From DATILL01 sp035476575 (GTDB lineage Bacteria > Actinomycetota > Actinomycetes > Mycobacteriales > JACQDL01): a stretch of DNA of 54,618 bases. Of this stretch, positions 1 through 8,173 are shown in pieces (within the stretch, counting starts at the first letter, position 1; every line of letters starts with the position of its first letter). The notes beneath the pieces were generated by a model that saw only the letters and a program-made list of their open reading frames with translations, was not told the origin of the DNA and did not search any database. The stretch lies in NCBI GenBank assembly GCA_035476575.1, contig DATILL010000070.1:1-54618 (forward strand). The letters are read 5' to 3'. The translations under genes and the position numbers were made by a program.

Positions 1-135
1 GTGATCGAACGCGCGATCGCGAACTTCAAGACCTGGCGGTGCATGCACACCGACTACCGCCGACCGCTATCCACCTACGCCACAGCCTTCCGCGCCGTCC
101 GAACACTTCACTTCTTCACACTGCGTTTTGCATAA
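1..135 (+). CDS. Transposase C-terminal fragment (IS5-like DDE family), 5' end outside window
   Basis: Frame 1 is open from the window edge to a TAA at 133-135 and encodes 44 residues starting VIERAIANFKTWR and ending LHFFTLRFA. The pattern ERAIANFKTWR...HTDYRRPL is typical of the end of IS5-family DDE transposases, where the Glu of ER is usually the last catalytic acid. Only the tail is visible, so completeness and terminal inverted repeats cannot be judged. It lies 69 bp upstream of a broken DUF222/HNH gene, so this edge looks like a patch of mobile-element debris. The family is recognised from the motif only. Confidence 0.7.
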   Translation: MIERAIANFKTWRCMHTDYRRPLSTYATAFRAVRTLHFFTLRFA

Positions 136-203
136 CCCTCATTGGCTTCGCTTTTGGTCCGATGAGCTTGAAATGGTACGGCGTATCCGAGAGAACAGAA
201 CAC

Positions 204-1398
204 ATGTTCGACCCCGTCTCTCCCGACACCACATTCACCGCGGCGCTCACCACCGATGTTGACGGGCTGGACGCCGACCAGGCCCTGAACCTCCTGCACG
301 ACCTGGAACGCATCTCCGCCGTGGTGGAGGCGCGCAAGGCCGGGTGTACGCGCGGTTCTCCGAGGCCCGGGCGGAGGAGCCGCTGGCGGGGTTCGCCATG
401 GACGAGGTCGCCTTGGAGCTGCACATCACCCGTAACGCCGCCGGTAGCCGGCTCTACCTGGGCTGTAACCTGGTCGAGCGGCTGCCCGCCACCCTGGCGG
501 CGATGGAACGTGGCGAGATCGGCCTGTACAAGGCCCGGGTGCTGGAGGAGCTGACCCATCCGTTGTCTCCCGAGGCGGCGCGGGCGGTGGAGGAGAAGGT
601 CTTGGCCCGGGCGCCGGAGCAGACCGCACCCCAGCTCCGCCAGGCAACCCGTTGGGCGGTGCTGCACGTCGACCCCGACGGGGTACGTGCCCGGCACGTG
701 CAGCGCAAGGCCGGACGGAAGGTCGTGGAGTGTCCAACCGAAGACGGCATGGCTGAGCTCACCGCCACCGTGACCGCACCGGAGGCCACCGCGATCTACC
801 AGCGGCTGGATGCTATCGCCCGGATGTGCCGTGACGACAGGACGATGGACCAGCGCCGGGCAGACGTGTTCGTCGACCTGCTCCTGGGAAAGGCCTGTTA
901 CGACGCCCCGGCTACCGCCGCCACCATCAACGTCGCCGTCGCCGCGACAACGTTGGCGGGAATGGATGACAGGCCGGGTGGGCTGGCTGGGTACGGGTCG
1001 ATCACCGTGGCCATGGCCCGGCAGCTCGCCGCGGACGGCACCTGGCGGCGGCTTCTCACTGGCCCGGCCAACGGCGCACTTCTCGAATGCGTCGTACCAC
1101 CTACCGGCCACCCGCCGCGTTGGCCGACTTTGTGCGGGCGCGGGACAAGACGTGCCGGTTCCCTGGGTGTCGCAAACCGGCGGAACAATGCGTCGTCGAC
1201 CATCTCACGCCATTCCCGCAAGGCCCCACCGACCAGACCAACCTCGGCATCCTCTGCCGCCGGCACCACCGCCTCAAGCACACCACAGGCTGGACCGTCA
1301 CCCGAGAAACAGACGGCACCTACCACTGGAGGAGCCCCACCGGCCGGAAATACGAAACAAACCTACAAAACAAAACCCGAGCCCTACGACGAAAATGA
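204..1398 (+). pseudogene. DUF222/HNH endonuclease (13E12-type), two frameshifts
   Basis: This is a close paralogue of the intact gene at 12504-13691. Reading starts at ATG 204 (MFDPVSPDTT) and runs in frame 3 to about 340. A one-base deletion then moves homology to frame 2 (YARFSEARAEE), and a second one-base deletion near 1090-1105 moves it to frame 1 (TTYRPPAALADF), which carries the HNH part CRFPGCRK, CVVDHL, CRRHHRLKH to TGA 1396. Both lesions are single-base losses relative to the intact copy and everything else aligns, so the gene is recently inactivated. DUF222 proteins with a C-terminal HNH domain are multicopy, mobile-like elements in actinobacteria. Sequencing error is possible but would have to occur twice. 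Confidence 0.85.
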
Positions 1399-1498
1399 CG
1401 ACGACCTGGGTGGGTGACGGCTGGGCCAGAGAGCGGCACTGGACCAGGGTGGCCGGCAGGACGCGACCGGCTGGACGTGGCCGACTAGGCTCGCCGGC

Positions 1499-2476
1499 AT
1501 GGAGTTTCGCAGACTGGGCAACAGTGGCCTGACCGTCAGCGCGATCGCGTACGGCAACTGGATCACGCACGGCTCGCAGGTCGAGGAGGATGCCGCACGG
1601 GCCTGCGTCCAGGCCGCGCTGGACGAGGGCATCACCACCTTCGACACCGCCGACGTGTACGCCGCGGGCGCCGCCGAGCAGGTGCTGGGTCGGGCGCTGG
1701 CCGGTGTCCGCCGGGAGGGGGTCGAGCTGTGCACCAAGATCTTCTGGCCGGTCGGCCCCGGGCAGAACGACGGCGGCCTCGGCCGCAAGCACATCACCGA
1801 GGGCTGCCACGCCTCGCTGCGCCGGCTCGGCACCGACTACATCGACCTCTACCAGGCGCACCGCTACGACTCCTCGGTGCCCCTGGAGGAGACCATGCTC
1901 GCCTTCGCCGACCTGGTCCAGGCCGGCAAGATCCTCTACCTCGGCGTCTCGGAGTGGCGGGCCGAGCAGATCGAGGCCGCCGCCGCGCTGGCTCGCGAGC
2001 TCCGCGTCCCGCTCATCTCCTCGCAGCCGCAGTACTCGATGCTGTGGCGGGTCATTGAGGCCGAGGTCGTGCCCACCTGCGAACGCCTGGGCATCGGCCA
2101 GATCGTCTGGTCCCCCATCGCCCAGGGCGTCCTGACCGGCAAGTACCGGCCCGGCCAGCCCCCGCCGGTCGGCTCTCGCGCCACCGACCCCAGCGGCGGC
2201 CGGTTCATCGCCCGGATGCTCGACGACGACCTGCTGGCCCGGGTGCAGCGGCTCGCCCCGATCGCCGAGCAGGCCGGCCTGTCGATGGCGCAGCTCGCCG
2301 TCGCCTGGGTCCTGCAGAACCCCCACGTCTCCGCCGCGATCATCGGCGCCACCCGGCCCGAGCAGGTCCGCGAGAACGCCAAGGCCGCCGAGGTCAAGCT
2401 CGACCCGGAGGTGCTCCGGCAGATCGACGACGTGCTCGGCGACCGGATCGAACGCGACCCGGCCAAGACCGGCTGA
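1499..2476 (+). CDS. Aldo/keto reductase
   Basis: 325 residues, full length for the family. The AKR tetrad is visible: Asp49 and Tyr54 in FDTADVY, Lys80 in CTKIF and His121 in YQAHRYD. The C-terminal half has the NADPH-site pattern (AIIGATRPEQVRENA). The start MEFRRLGNSGLTVSAIAYG resembles the Kv-beta-like/YghZ-like branch of small-carbonyl reductases. The substrate cannot be read from sequence. There is no Shine-Dalgarno sequence; instead TAGGCT lies at 1486-1491 with 7 nt before the ATG, which fits a leaderless transcript. It stands alone between the pseudogene and an oppositely oriented small gene. Confidence 0.9.
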   Translation: MEFRRLGNSGLTVSAIAYGNWITHGSQVEEDAARACVQAALDEGITTFDTADVYAAGAAEQVLGRALAGVRREGVELCTKIFWPVGPGQNDGGLGRKHITEGCHASLRRLGTDYIDLYQAHRYDSSVPLEETMLAFADLVQAGKILYLGVSEWRAEQIEAAAALARELRVPLISSQPQYSMLWRVIEAEVVPTCERLGIGQIVWSPIAQGVLTGKYRPGQPPPVGSRATDPSGGRFIARMLDDDLLARVQRLAPIAEQAGLSMAQLAVAWVLQNPHVSAAIIGATRPEQVRENAKAAEVKLDPEVLRQIDDVLGDRIERDPAKTG

Positions 2477-2564
2477 TCCCGCCGGCCGCCAAGGCCCGGC
2501 CGCCAAGGCGGGTGGCCGGGTAGCGGTAGCCGGGTGGTTAGCCGGTAGCGGGTAAATCGGGTGG

Positions 2565-2765
2565 TCAGGCGGGTTCGAGACCCATCGGCCCGTACACCAC
2601 GCTGCTCTCGTCCAGCAGCACCACCTGGTACACCCCCTGCGCCTGCAGGTTCCGCCAGTGCTCCCCCAGCCAGGACTCGGCGTCGGACTGGCTCGGGAAC
2701 GCCTCGGGCTTGGGCCGGTCCAGCACCACGCCCCGCGCGTCCTCATACCGCCACGTCCAGCTCAT
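2565..2765 (-). CDS. Small conserved actinobacterial protein, function unknown
   Basis: 66 residues beginning MSWTWRYEDARG and ending VVYGPMGLEPA. I recognise the pattern (WRYE near the start, DAESWLGEHW in the middle, VYGPM near the end) as a widespread short actinobacterial family without known function. The acidic/aromatic composition suggests a soluble protein. The start is the ATG complement at 2763-2765; the longer open frame upstream lacks family similarity. It is convergent with the aldo/keto reductase. The 88 bp between the two contain short GGCCGCCAAGG direct repeats and G/C-rich palindromes that may end transcription. Confidence 0.75.
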   Translation of the reverse strand: MSWTWRYEDARGVVLDRPKPEAFPSQSDAESWLGEHWRNLQAQGVYQVVLLDESSVVYGPMGLEPA

Positions 2766-2861
2766 GGCCGCACAGCCTACGCGACGGCGCGGCGTCGGGC
2801 TGGCAACACCGGCAGGGCGACACCCGGCAGGGCACCACGCACGTCGGCGACCCACTAGGGT

Positions 2862-3011
2862 GATGCCCACACACGCCGCGCATGCGGGGGAAGCCGGTCC
2901 AACGCCGGCACTGACCCGCAACCGTAGGCCCGGGTCCCACCCGGGCGAGTCGGAATGCCCGCTTGCGCGCGGGGACTCCACCAACCCGTCGTGGCTCGCG
3001 GACGGAGTCCC
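2862..3011 (+). promoter_or_regulatory. Cobalamin (AdoCbl-type) riboswitch with downstream hairpin
   Basis: The conserved core is clear: GGGGGAAGCCGGT at 2886-2898, then CCGGCACTGACCCGCAACC and a GAGTCGGAATGCCCGC box at 2947-2962, the usual cobalamin aptamer elements. The aptamer runs from about 2862 to 2985. An 8-bp stem, GGGACTCC (2972-2979) with GGAGTCCC (3004-3011), overlaps its 3' edge and is a candidate expression platform. The first gene, starting at 3101, encodes a DUF4430 protein, followed by ECF transporter and cobU/T/S genes, so the switch should lower the operon when cobalamin is plentiful. Family assignment is strong. The switching mechanism is inferred. Confidence 0.9.
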
Positions 3012-3100
3012 GGTACGGCGTCCACGCCGCCGCTCGGCCGGCGTGCGATAGCCGCGGACCGGGCGTCGCCGCAACCACGCCAGACGCGAAAGAGGACATC

Positions 3101-3814
3101 GTGCGCAGCACCCCGGCCCGCACCCCCGACAGCTCCGCCGACCGGATCACCGCACCCGCCTGGCGACCGCTCGCCGGGCGGCTTGCCGTCGTACTCGTCG
3201 CCGTCCTGGCAGCGCTCCTCCCCGCCACTGCCGTCCCCACCTTCGCCGTCCCCGCGGCTGCCGATGTGGCCGCGGACGGGGACTGCGTCGGCCTGGTCGT
3301 CGACCACGGCGACGGCACCACCGCGACCGGCTGCGTCCCGTTCTCCCCCGGGCTGACCGGCCAGCAGGTGCTGCAGCAGGCCGGCCGCGCGCTCGCCTTT
3401 GACAAGAGCGGTTTCATCTGCCAGATCGACAGCTTCCCGGCCACCTGCACCGCCAACGCAACCCACTACTGGTCGTACTACCACCGGGCGCCCGGCGCGG
3501 ACGTGGCGAAGTGGGCCTACAGCCAGAAGGGCGCCGCCCAGTACGTCGTCCATCCGGGCGAGACCGAGGGCTGGGTCTGGGTGAACGGGCAGCGCACCCC
3601 GCCGACCCCGAAGGCGGTGCCGTACCCGCGGCTTGCCGCCAGCGTGCCCACCCCGGCCGCCGCTCCCACCACCAGCGCATCCGCCACTGGCACATCCACC
3701 ACTGGCACATCCACCACCGACGGCGGCGGCGTGCCGTGGCCGGTGGTCGTCGGGGTGGTCATCGTGGTCCTGCTCGGCGCTGGCGCGTTCTGGCAGCTCC
3801 GCCGCCGGGCGTAG
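3101..3814 (+). CDS. DUF4430 surface protein, first gene of cobalamin uptake operon
   Basis: 237 residues from GTG 3101, chosen because GAAAGAGGA lies 5 nt upstream and the preceding open frame runs through the riboswitch. A hydrophobic stretch at residues 27-45 followed by an Ala-rich site near 54 looks like a signal peptide. The body (about 60-175) has the DUF4430 pattern, with TATGCVPFSPG, THYWSYYH and GWVWVNG. A Thr/Ser/Ala-rich stalk leads to a membrane anchor at about 212-230 ending QLRRRA. DUF4430 resembles the small domain of intrinsic factor/transcobalamin and is often next to ECF cobalamin transporters, so it probably presents corrinoid to the transporter outside the cell. That role is inferred. 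Confidence 0.85.
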   Translation: MRSTPARTPDSSADRITAPAWRPLAGRLAVVLVAVLAALLPATAVPTFAVPAAADVAADGDCVGLVVDHGDGTTATGCVPFSPGLTGQQVLQQAGRALAFDKSGFICQIDSFPATCTANATHYWSYYHRAPGADVAKWAYSQKGAAQYVVHPGETEGWVWVNGQRTPPTPKAVPYPRLAASVPTPAAAPTTSASATGTSTTGTSTTDGGGVPWPVVVGVVIVVLLGAGAFWQLRRRA

Positions 3815-3818
3815 CGGC

Positions 3819-4940
3819 ATGTCCAGACCCGGCTGGATCGCCGTGCCGCGCCAGCTCCACCCCGGCGCCTGGTGGCTGTGGGCGGTCGGGCTGGGCACCG
3901 CCGCCAGCCGGACCACCAACCCACTGCTGCTCGCCCTCGTCGCCGCGGTCGCCGGATACGTCGTCGCGGCCCGCCGGCCGGACGCGCCGTGGGCCCGGGC
4001 GTACTCGGCGTTCGTCAAGATCGGCCTGGCGGTGATCGCGATCCGGGTCGTGCTGCAGGCCGTCGTCGGAGCCGAGCTGCCCGGCCACGAGCTGCTCCGG
4101 CTGCCCCGGGCCGACCTGCCCGGCTGGCTCGCCGGCATCCGGGTCGGTGGCCCGGTCACCGCCGAGGAGCTCGCCACCGCGGCGTACGACGGCCTGCGGC
4201 TGGCCGTCCTGCTCGCCTGCCTCGGCGCCGCGAACGCCCTGGCCAACCCCTCGCGGCTGCTCAAGGCAGTGCCCGGCGCGCTGTACGAGCTCGGTGTCGC
4301 GGTTGTGGTGGCGATGTCGTTCGCACCGCAGGCGGTCACCGCGGTCGGCCGCGTGCGGGCCGCCCGCAAGCTGCGTGGCCGCCCGGACCGGGGGCTGCGC
4401 GGCCTGCGCGGGCTGCTGCTCCCGGTCCTGGAGACCGCGCTGGAGCGCTCGATCGCGCTGGCCGCCTCGATGGACTCGCGCGGCTACGGCCGCCGGGCCG
4501 CCGTCCCCGCCCGCGCCCGGCGAGCCACCGCCGCGCTCACCGCCGCCGGGCTGCTCGGCATCTGCGCCGGCACGTACGGCCTGCTGGACAGCTCCGCGAC
4601 GGCCGGCGTCACCAGCGGGGCCGCCACGCTGCTGGGCCTGCCGGTGCTGGTAGCGGGCGTGCTGCTGGCCGGGCTCGGCCTCGCCCTGGGCGGCCGGCGG
4701 GTCACCCGCAGCCGGTACCGGCCCGACCCGTGGGACGTGCCGGAGTGGCTGGTCGCCGCCGCCGGGGTGACCGTGGCCGCGGTCTTCGTCGTACTGGGTG
4801 GCGACCCGGCGCTGCACCCGTCCACCGCGCCGCTGGTCCCCCCGCCGCTGCCGCTGGCCTTCGCCGCGGCCACCCTGGTCGGGCTGCTGCCGGCCGTCGT
4901 CGCCCCGGCACTGCCCCGGCTCCAGCTAGCCGCCCCGTGA
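3819..4940 (+). CDS. ECF transporter T component (CbiQ/EcfT family)
   Basis: 373 residues, several hydrophobic segments, with the coupling-helix pattern ARKLRGRP and SMDSRGYGRR (around residues 185-230) used by EcfT/CbiQ proteins to contact the ATPases. It starts 4 nt after the stop of the DUF4430 gene and is followed after 10 nt by the ATPase gene, so it is translated as part of one operon. Its C-terminal 120 residues carry extra hydrophobic segments beyond the core CbiQ length. By context it is the scaffold of an energy-coupling-factor importer for cobalamin or a precursor. Confidence 0.85.
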   Translation: MSRPGWIAVPRQLHPGAWWLWAVGLGTAASRTTNPLLLALVAAVAGYVVAARRPDAPWARAYSAFVKIGLAVIAIRVVLQAVVGAELPGHELLRLPRADLPGWLAGIRVGGPVTAEELATAAYDGLRLAVLLACLGAANALANPSRLLKAVPGALYELGVAVVVAMSFAPQAVTAVGRVRAARKLRGRPDRGLRGLRGLLLPVLETALERSIALAASMDSRGYGRRAAVPARARRATAALTAAGLLGICAGTYGLLDSSATAGVTSGAATLLGLPVLVAGVLLAGLGLALGGRRVTRSRYRPDPWDVPEWLVAAAGVTVAAVFVVLGGDPALHPSTAPLVPPPLPLAFAAATLVGLLPAVVAPALPRLQLAAP

Positions 4941-4950
4941 TCGAGCCCGC

Positions 4951-6702
4951 ATGATCGAGTTCGACCGGGTCAGCGTGACCTACCACCGGGCCACCGAGCC
5001 GGTGCTGTCCGGCGTCACGCTGGCCATCCCCGAGGGCGAGCTGTGCCTGGTCATCGGCCGGACCGGCGCCGGCAAGTCCACCCTCCTGCGTGCGGTCAAC
5101 GGCCTGGTGCCGCACTTCACCGGCGGCACCCTGGCCGGCCGCGTCCGGGTCGCCGGCCGGGACACCCGGGACCACCCGCCGCGCGAGCTGGCCGATGTGG
5201 TCGGCGTGGTCGGCCAGGACCCTGAGTCCGGCTTCGTCACCGACGTGGTCGAGGACGAGCTGGCCTACACCATGGAGTCGCTGGGCCTGCCGGCGGACGT
5301 GATGCGCCGCCGGGTCGAGGACACTCTGGACCTGCTCGGGCTGGCCGAGCTGCGCGCCCGGCCGCTGGCCACCCTCTCCGCCGGGCAGCAACAGCGGGTC
5401 GCGATCGGCTCGGTGCTGACCGCGCACCCCCGGGTGCTGGTGCTGGACGAGCCCACCTCCGCGCTCGACCCACCGGCCGCCGAGGAGGTGCTGGCCGCGC
5501 TGCAACGGCTGGTGCACGACCTCGGCCTGACCGTGCTGCTCGCCGAGCACCGGCTGGAGCGGGTGGTCCAGTACGCCGACCGGGTCGTGTACCTGCCGGG
5601 CGCCGGCCGTCCGGTCGAGGTGGGTACGCCGGCCGCGGTGCTGCGGACCGCCCCGGTGTACCCGCCCGTCGTGGGCCTCGGTCGGCTGGCCGGCTGGGAT
5701 CCGCTGCCGCTGTCGGTGCGGGACGCCCGGCGGGTCGCCGGGCCCCTGCGCGACCGGCTGGCCGGCCGCCAGCCGCCCGCCGCGGACGGCCCCGCCGCCG
5801 GCAGCCGGACCGCCGGGCGCGGCTGGACTCCCGGAACCCGCGGGACCCGCGGTACCGCCGGGGGCAGCGGGACCGCCAGGACCAGCGGAACCAGCGGAAC
5901 CAGCGGGAACATCGCCGAGGTGCGCGGGCTGGTCGCCGGGTACGGCGAGCTGGTGGCGCTGCGCCGGGTCGACCTCACCCTGCCGCAGGGCGAGATCGTC
6001 GCACTGATGGGCCGCAACGGCGCCGGCAAGTCCACCCTGCTGGCCTGCCTGGTCGGGCTGCTCCGGCCGCGAGCCGGGTCGGTCGCGGTGGCCGGACGGG
6101 CGCCGTACGGTCGCAGGCGGCTCCCGCTGCGCGACGTCGGCCTGGTGCCGCGGCAGCCGGGCGACCTGCTGTACGCCGAGTCGGTGGCCGCCGAGCTGGC
6201 CGGCGCGGGCAGCTCCGCCCGGGCCAGGGGCGCGGCCGGAGCCAGGGGCGCTGCTGGGGCCGAGGCCGCGGCGGGCCACTTCGCGGCGCTGGCCCCCGGC
6301 GTACCCCCCGAGACCCATCCCCGCGACCTGTCCGAAGGGCAGCGGCTGGCGCTCGCACTGGCCGTCGTACTCGCCGCCGACCCGGCGCTGCTGCTGCTCG
6401 ACGAACCGACCCGCGGGCTCGACTACACCGCCAAGCGGCGGCTGGTCGGCGTGCTGCGCGAACGCGCCGCGACCGGGACGGCGATCCTGCTGGCCACCCA
6501 CGACGTCGAGCTGGCCGCCGAGGCCGCGCACCGGGTGGTCGTGCTGGCCGAGGGCGAGGTCGTCGCCGACGGGCCGAGCCGGGATGTGGTCACCCACTCC
6601 CCGGCCTTCGCACCGCAGGTGGCGAAGATCCTCGCGCCGCAGCCGTGGCTCACCGTGTCCGACGTCGAGCGGGCACTCGGCCGGGACGGCGGCGGGCCAT
6701 GA
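4951..6702 (+). CDS. Fused ECF transporter ATPase (two ABC domains in one chain)
   Basis: 583 residues with two complete ABC nucleotide-binding domains. Domain 1: Walker A GRTGAGKST at 36-44, signature LSAGQQQR at 142-149, Walker B LVLDEPTSALD near 163-173 and switch His200. A low-complexity linker rich in Gly, Thr and Arg spans about 272-320. Domain 2: Walker A GRNGAGKST at 354-362, signature LSEGQRLA, Walker B LLLLDEPTRGLD and THD switch. It replaces the separate EcfA and EcfA' proteins, so it should form the complete ATPase heterodimer alone. Its stop overlaps the next start (ATGA at 6699-6702). Confidence 0.92.
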   Translation: MIEFDRVSVTYHRATEPVLSGVTLAIPEGELCLVIGRTGAGKSTLLRAVNGLVPHFTGGTLAGRVRVAGRDTRDHPPRELADVVGVVGQDPESGFVTDVVEDELAYTMESLGLPADVMRRRVEDTLDLLGLAELRARPLATLSAGQQQRVAIGSVLTAHPRVLVLDEPTSALDPPAAEEVLAALQRLVHDLGLTVLLAEHRLERVVQYADRVVYLPGAGRPVEVGTPAAVLRTAPVYPPVVGLGRLAGWDPLPLSVRDARRVAGPLRDRLAGRQPPAADGPAAGSRTAGRGWTPGTRGTRGTAGGSGTARTSGTSGTSGNIAEVRGLVAGYGELVALRRVDLTLPQGEIVALMGRNGAGKSTLLACLVGLLRPRAGSVAVAGRAPYGRRRLPLRDVGLVPRQPGDLLYAESVAAELAGAGSSARARGAAGARGAAGAEAAAGHFAALAPGVPPETHPRDLSEGQRLALALAVVLAADPALLLLDEPTRGLDYTAKRRLVGVLRERAATGTAILLATHDVELAAEAAHRVVVLAEGEVVADGPSRDVVTHSPAFAPQVAKILAPQPWLTVSDVERALGRDGGGP

Positions 6703-7577
6703 GTCCTCGGCTGAACGCCATCCGGCTCGGGCCGCGGTCCGTCGTGGCGATCCTGGCGACCAGCGCGGTCGGGGTCGTGGCGTTCGGCTGGCCGCTGCTG
6801 GTCGGCGACGGCACCGGCCTCCAGCACGCCGCTGACGCGCCGTGGTTCTTCGCCGCGCTGCTGCCGCTGCTGCTCGCGGTGGTGCTGGCCGAGGTCGCCG
6901 ACGAACGTGCCCCGGCCGCGGGTGGCCCGGGGGCCTCGGGTGCGGGCGGCCCGCAGGGCTCGGGCGCGGGCGCCCCGCGTGGCATGGACGCCAAGGCGGT
7001 GGCGCTGCTGGGGGTGCTGGCCGCGATCGGCGCGGCGCTGCGGCCGTTCGGCGCCGGCACCGCCGGCCTGGAGCCGACGCTGTTCCTGCTGGTGCTGGCC
7101 GCGCGGGTGCTGGGGCCGGGCTTCGGGTTCGTCCTCGGCTCGGTCACCTACTTCGCGTCCGCGCTGCTCACCGCGGGGGTCGGGCCGTGGCTGCCGTTCC
7201 AGATGCTCGGGGCGGCCTGGGCCGGGCTGGGCGCCGGGCTGCTGCCGCGCCGGCTCACCGGCCGGGCCGAGATCGCGGCGCTCACGGCGTACACCGCAGT
7301 CGCCGCACTGCTCTATGGAATGCTGCTGAACCTGTGGTTCTGGCCGTTCGTCGCCGTCGGCTCGGGGCTGTCGTTCGTGCCCGGCGCGTCGGTGCTGGAC
7401 AACCTGCGCCGGCTGGTGGCGTTCACCGCCGCCACGTCGCTCGGGTACGACATCCCCCGGGCGGTGCTGAACGGCGGGCTGGTGCTGGCCGTGGGACCGG
7501 CCGTGCTGCGCGCGCTGCGCCGGGCCGCCCGCCGGGCCGCCTTCGACGCCGTACCGCGGTTCGGGGCCGGCGGATGA
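6699..7577 (+). CDS. ECF transporter substrate-binding S component
   Basis: 292 residues, strongly hydrophobic. It starts at ATG 6699 inside the previous gene's stop. Membrane segments alternate with short loops, and a Gly/Ala/Ser-rich soluble stretch (about residues 74-92) follows the first two segments. The motif RPFGAGTAGLEPTLFLLVLAARVLGP is typical of ECF S components next to CbiQ and EcfA genes in actinobacteria. The riboswitch and the cobU/T/S genes downstream point to a corrinoid as ligand; no ligand-specific residue is identifiable by eye. The stop TGA overlaps the cobU ATG. Confidence 0.8.
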   Translation: MSPRLNAIRLGPRSVVAILATSAVGVVAFGWPLLVGDGTGLQHAADAPWFFAALLPLLLAVVLAEVADERAPAAGGPGASGAGGPQGSGAGAPRGMDAKAVALLGVLAAIGAALRPFGAGTAGLEPTLFLLVLAARVLGPGFGFVLGSVTYFASALLTAGVGPWLPFQMLGAAWAGLGAGLLPRRLTGRAEIAALTAYTAVAALLYGMLLNLWFWPFVAVGSGLSFVPGASVLDNLRRLVAFTAATSLGYDIPRAVLNGGLVLAVGPAVLRALRRAARRAAFDAVPRFGAGG

Positions 7578-8173
7578 GCCCGCGCCGGACTCTCGTGCTG
7601 GGCGGGGTGCGGTCGGGCAAGTCCGCCTGGGCCGAGGCCGAGGTCGCCTCCTGGGCTGCCTCCCGAGCCGCTGCCGGGGCCGCCGCCGCCGGGGTGACCG
7701 CCCAGGTGACCTACCTGGCCACCGCGCCGGACCGGCCGGACGACCCGGAGTGGGCCGACCGGGTCGCCGCGCACCGGGCCCGCCGGCCGGCGGCCTGGCG
7801 CACCGTCGAGACCGGCGACCTGGCCGGCGCGCTGCGGGCCGCCGGGGCGGCCGGGATGCTGCTGGTGGACGATCTCGGCAACTGGCTGGCCAGGACCATC
7901 GACGCGGCGGCCGGCTGGAGCGACGATCGGGCCGGGCTGCCGGCCGTGCGCGCCGCGATGGACGCGCTCGTTGCGGCCTGGCGGGACACCGCCGGGCCGG
8001 TGGTGCTGGTCAGCAACGAGGTCGGGTCGGGGGTGGTGCCGGCGACGTACTCCGGCCGGCTGTTCCGGGACGAGCTCGGCCGGCTGAACACGCTGCTCGC
8101 GGCCGGCGCGGACCGGGTGGTGCTGCTGGTCGCCGGCATCCCGATGATGCTGCGGGAGAGGGAGGGTCCGTGA
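7574..8173 (+). CDS. cobU: Adenosylcobinamide kinase/adenosylcobinamide-phosphate guanylyltransferase
   Basis: 199 residues, slightly longer than typical because of an Ala-rich insertion at about 26-42. The P-loop GGVRSGKS is at residues 10-17, and the His that accepts GMP in the family is in VAAHRARRP (His67). LVDDLGNWL and SNEVGSGVVP are also conserved CobU blocks. The enzyme phosphorylates adenosylcobinamide and forms AdoCbi-GDP for CobS. It overlaps neighbours by 4 bp on both sides (ATGA, GTGA), so translation is coupled throughout the operon. Confidence 0.93.
   Translation: MSPRRTLVLGGVRSGKSAWAEAEVASWAASRAAAGAAAAGVTAQVTYLATAPDRPDDPEWADRVAAHRARRPAAWRTVETGDLAGALRAAGAAGMLLVDDLGNWLARTIDAAAGWSDDRAGLPAVRAAMDALVAAWRDTAGPVVLVSNEVGSGVVPATYSGRLFRDELGRLNTLLAAGADRVVLLVAGIPMMLREREGP

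Noticed and set aside
2568..2590. GGGTTCGAGACCC resembling a tRNA T-arm
   Set aside because: It lies in the end of a conserved small gene, and no acceptor, D or anticodon arms fit around it.
1298..2746. Minus-strand open frame of 482 codons opposite the aldo/keto reductase
   Set aside because: Shadow of a clear reductase; only the separate small gene at 2565-2765 has real family similarity, in another part of that frame's strand.
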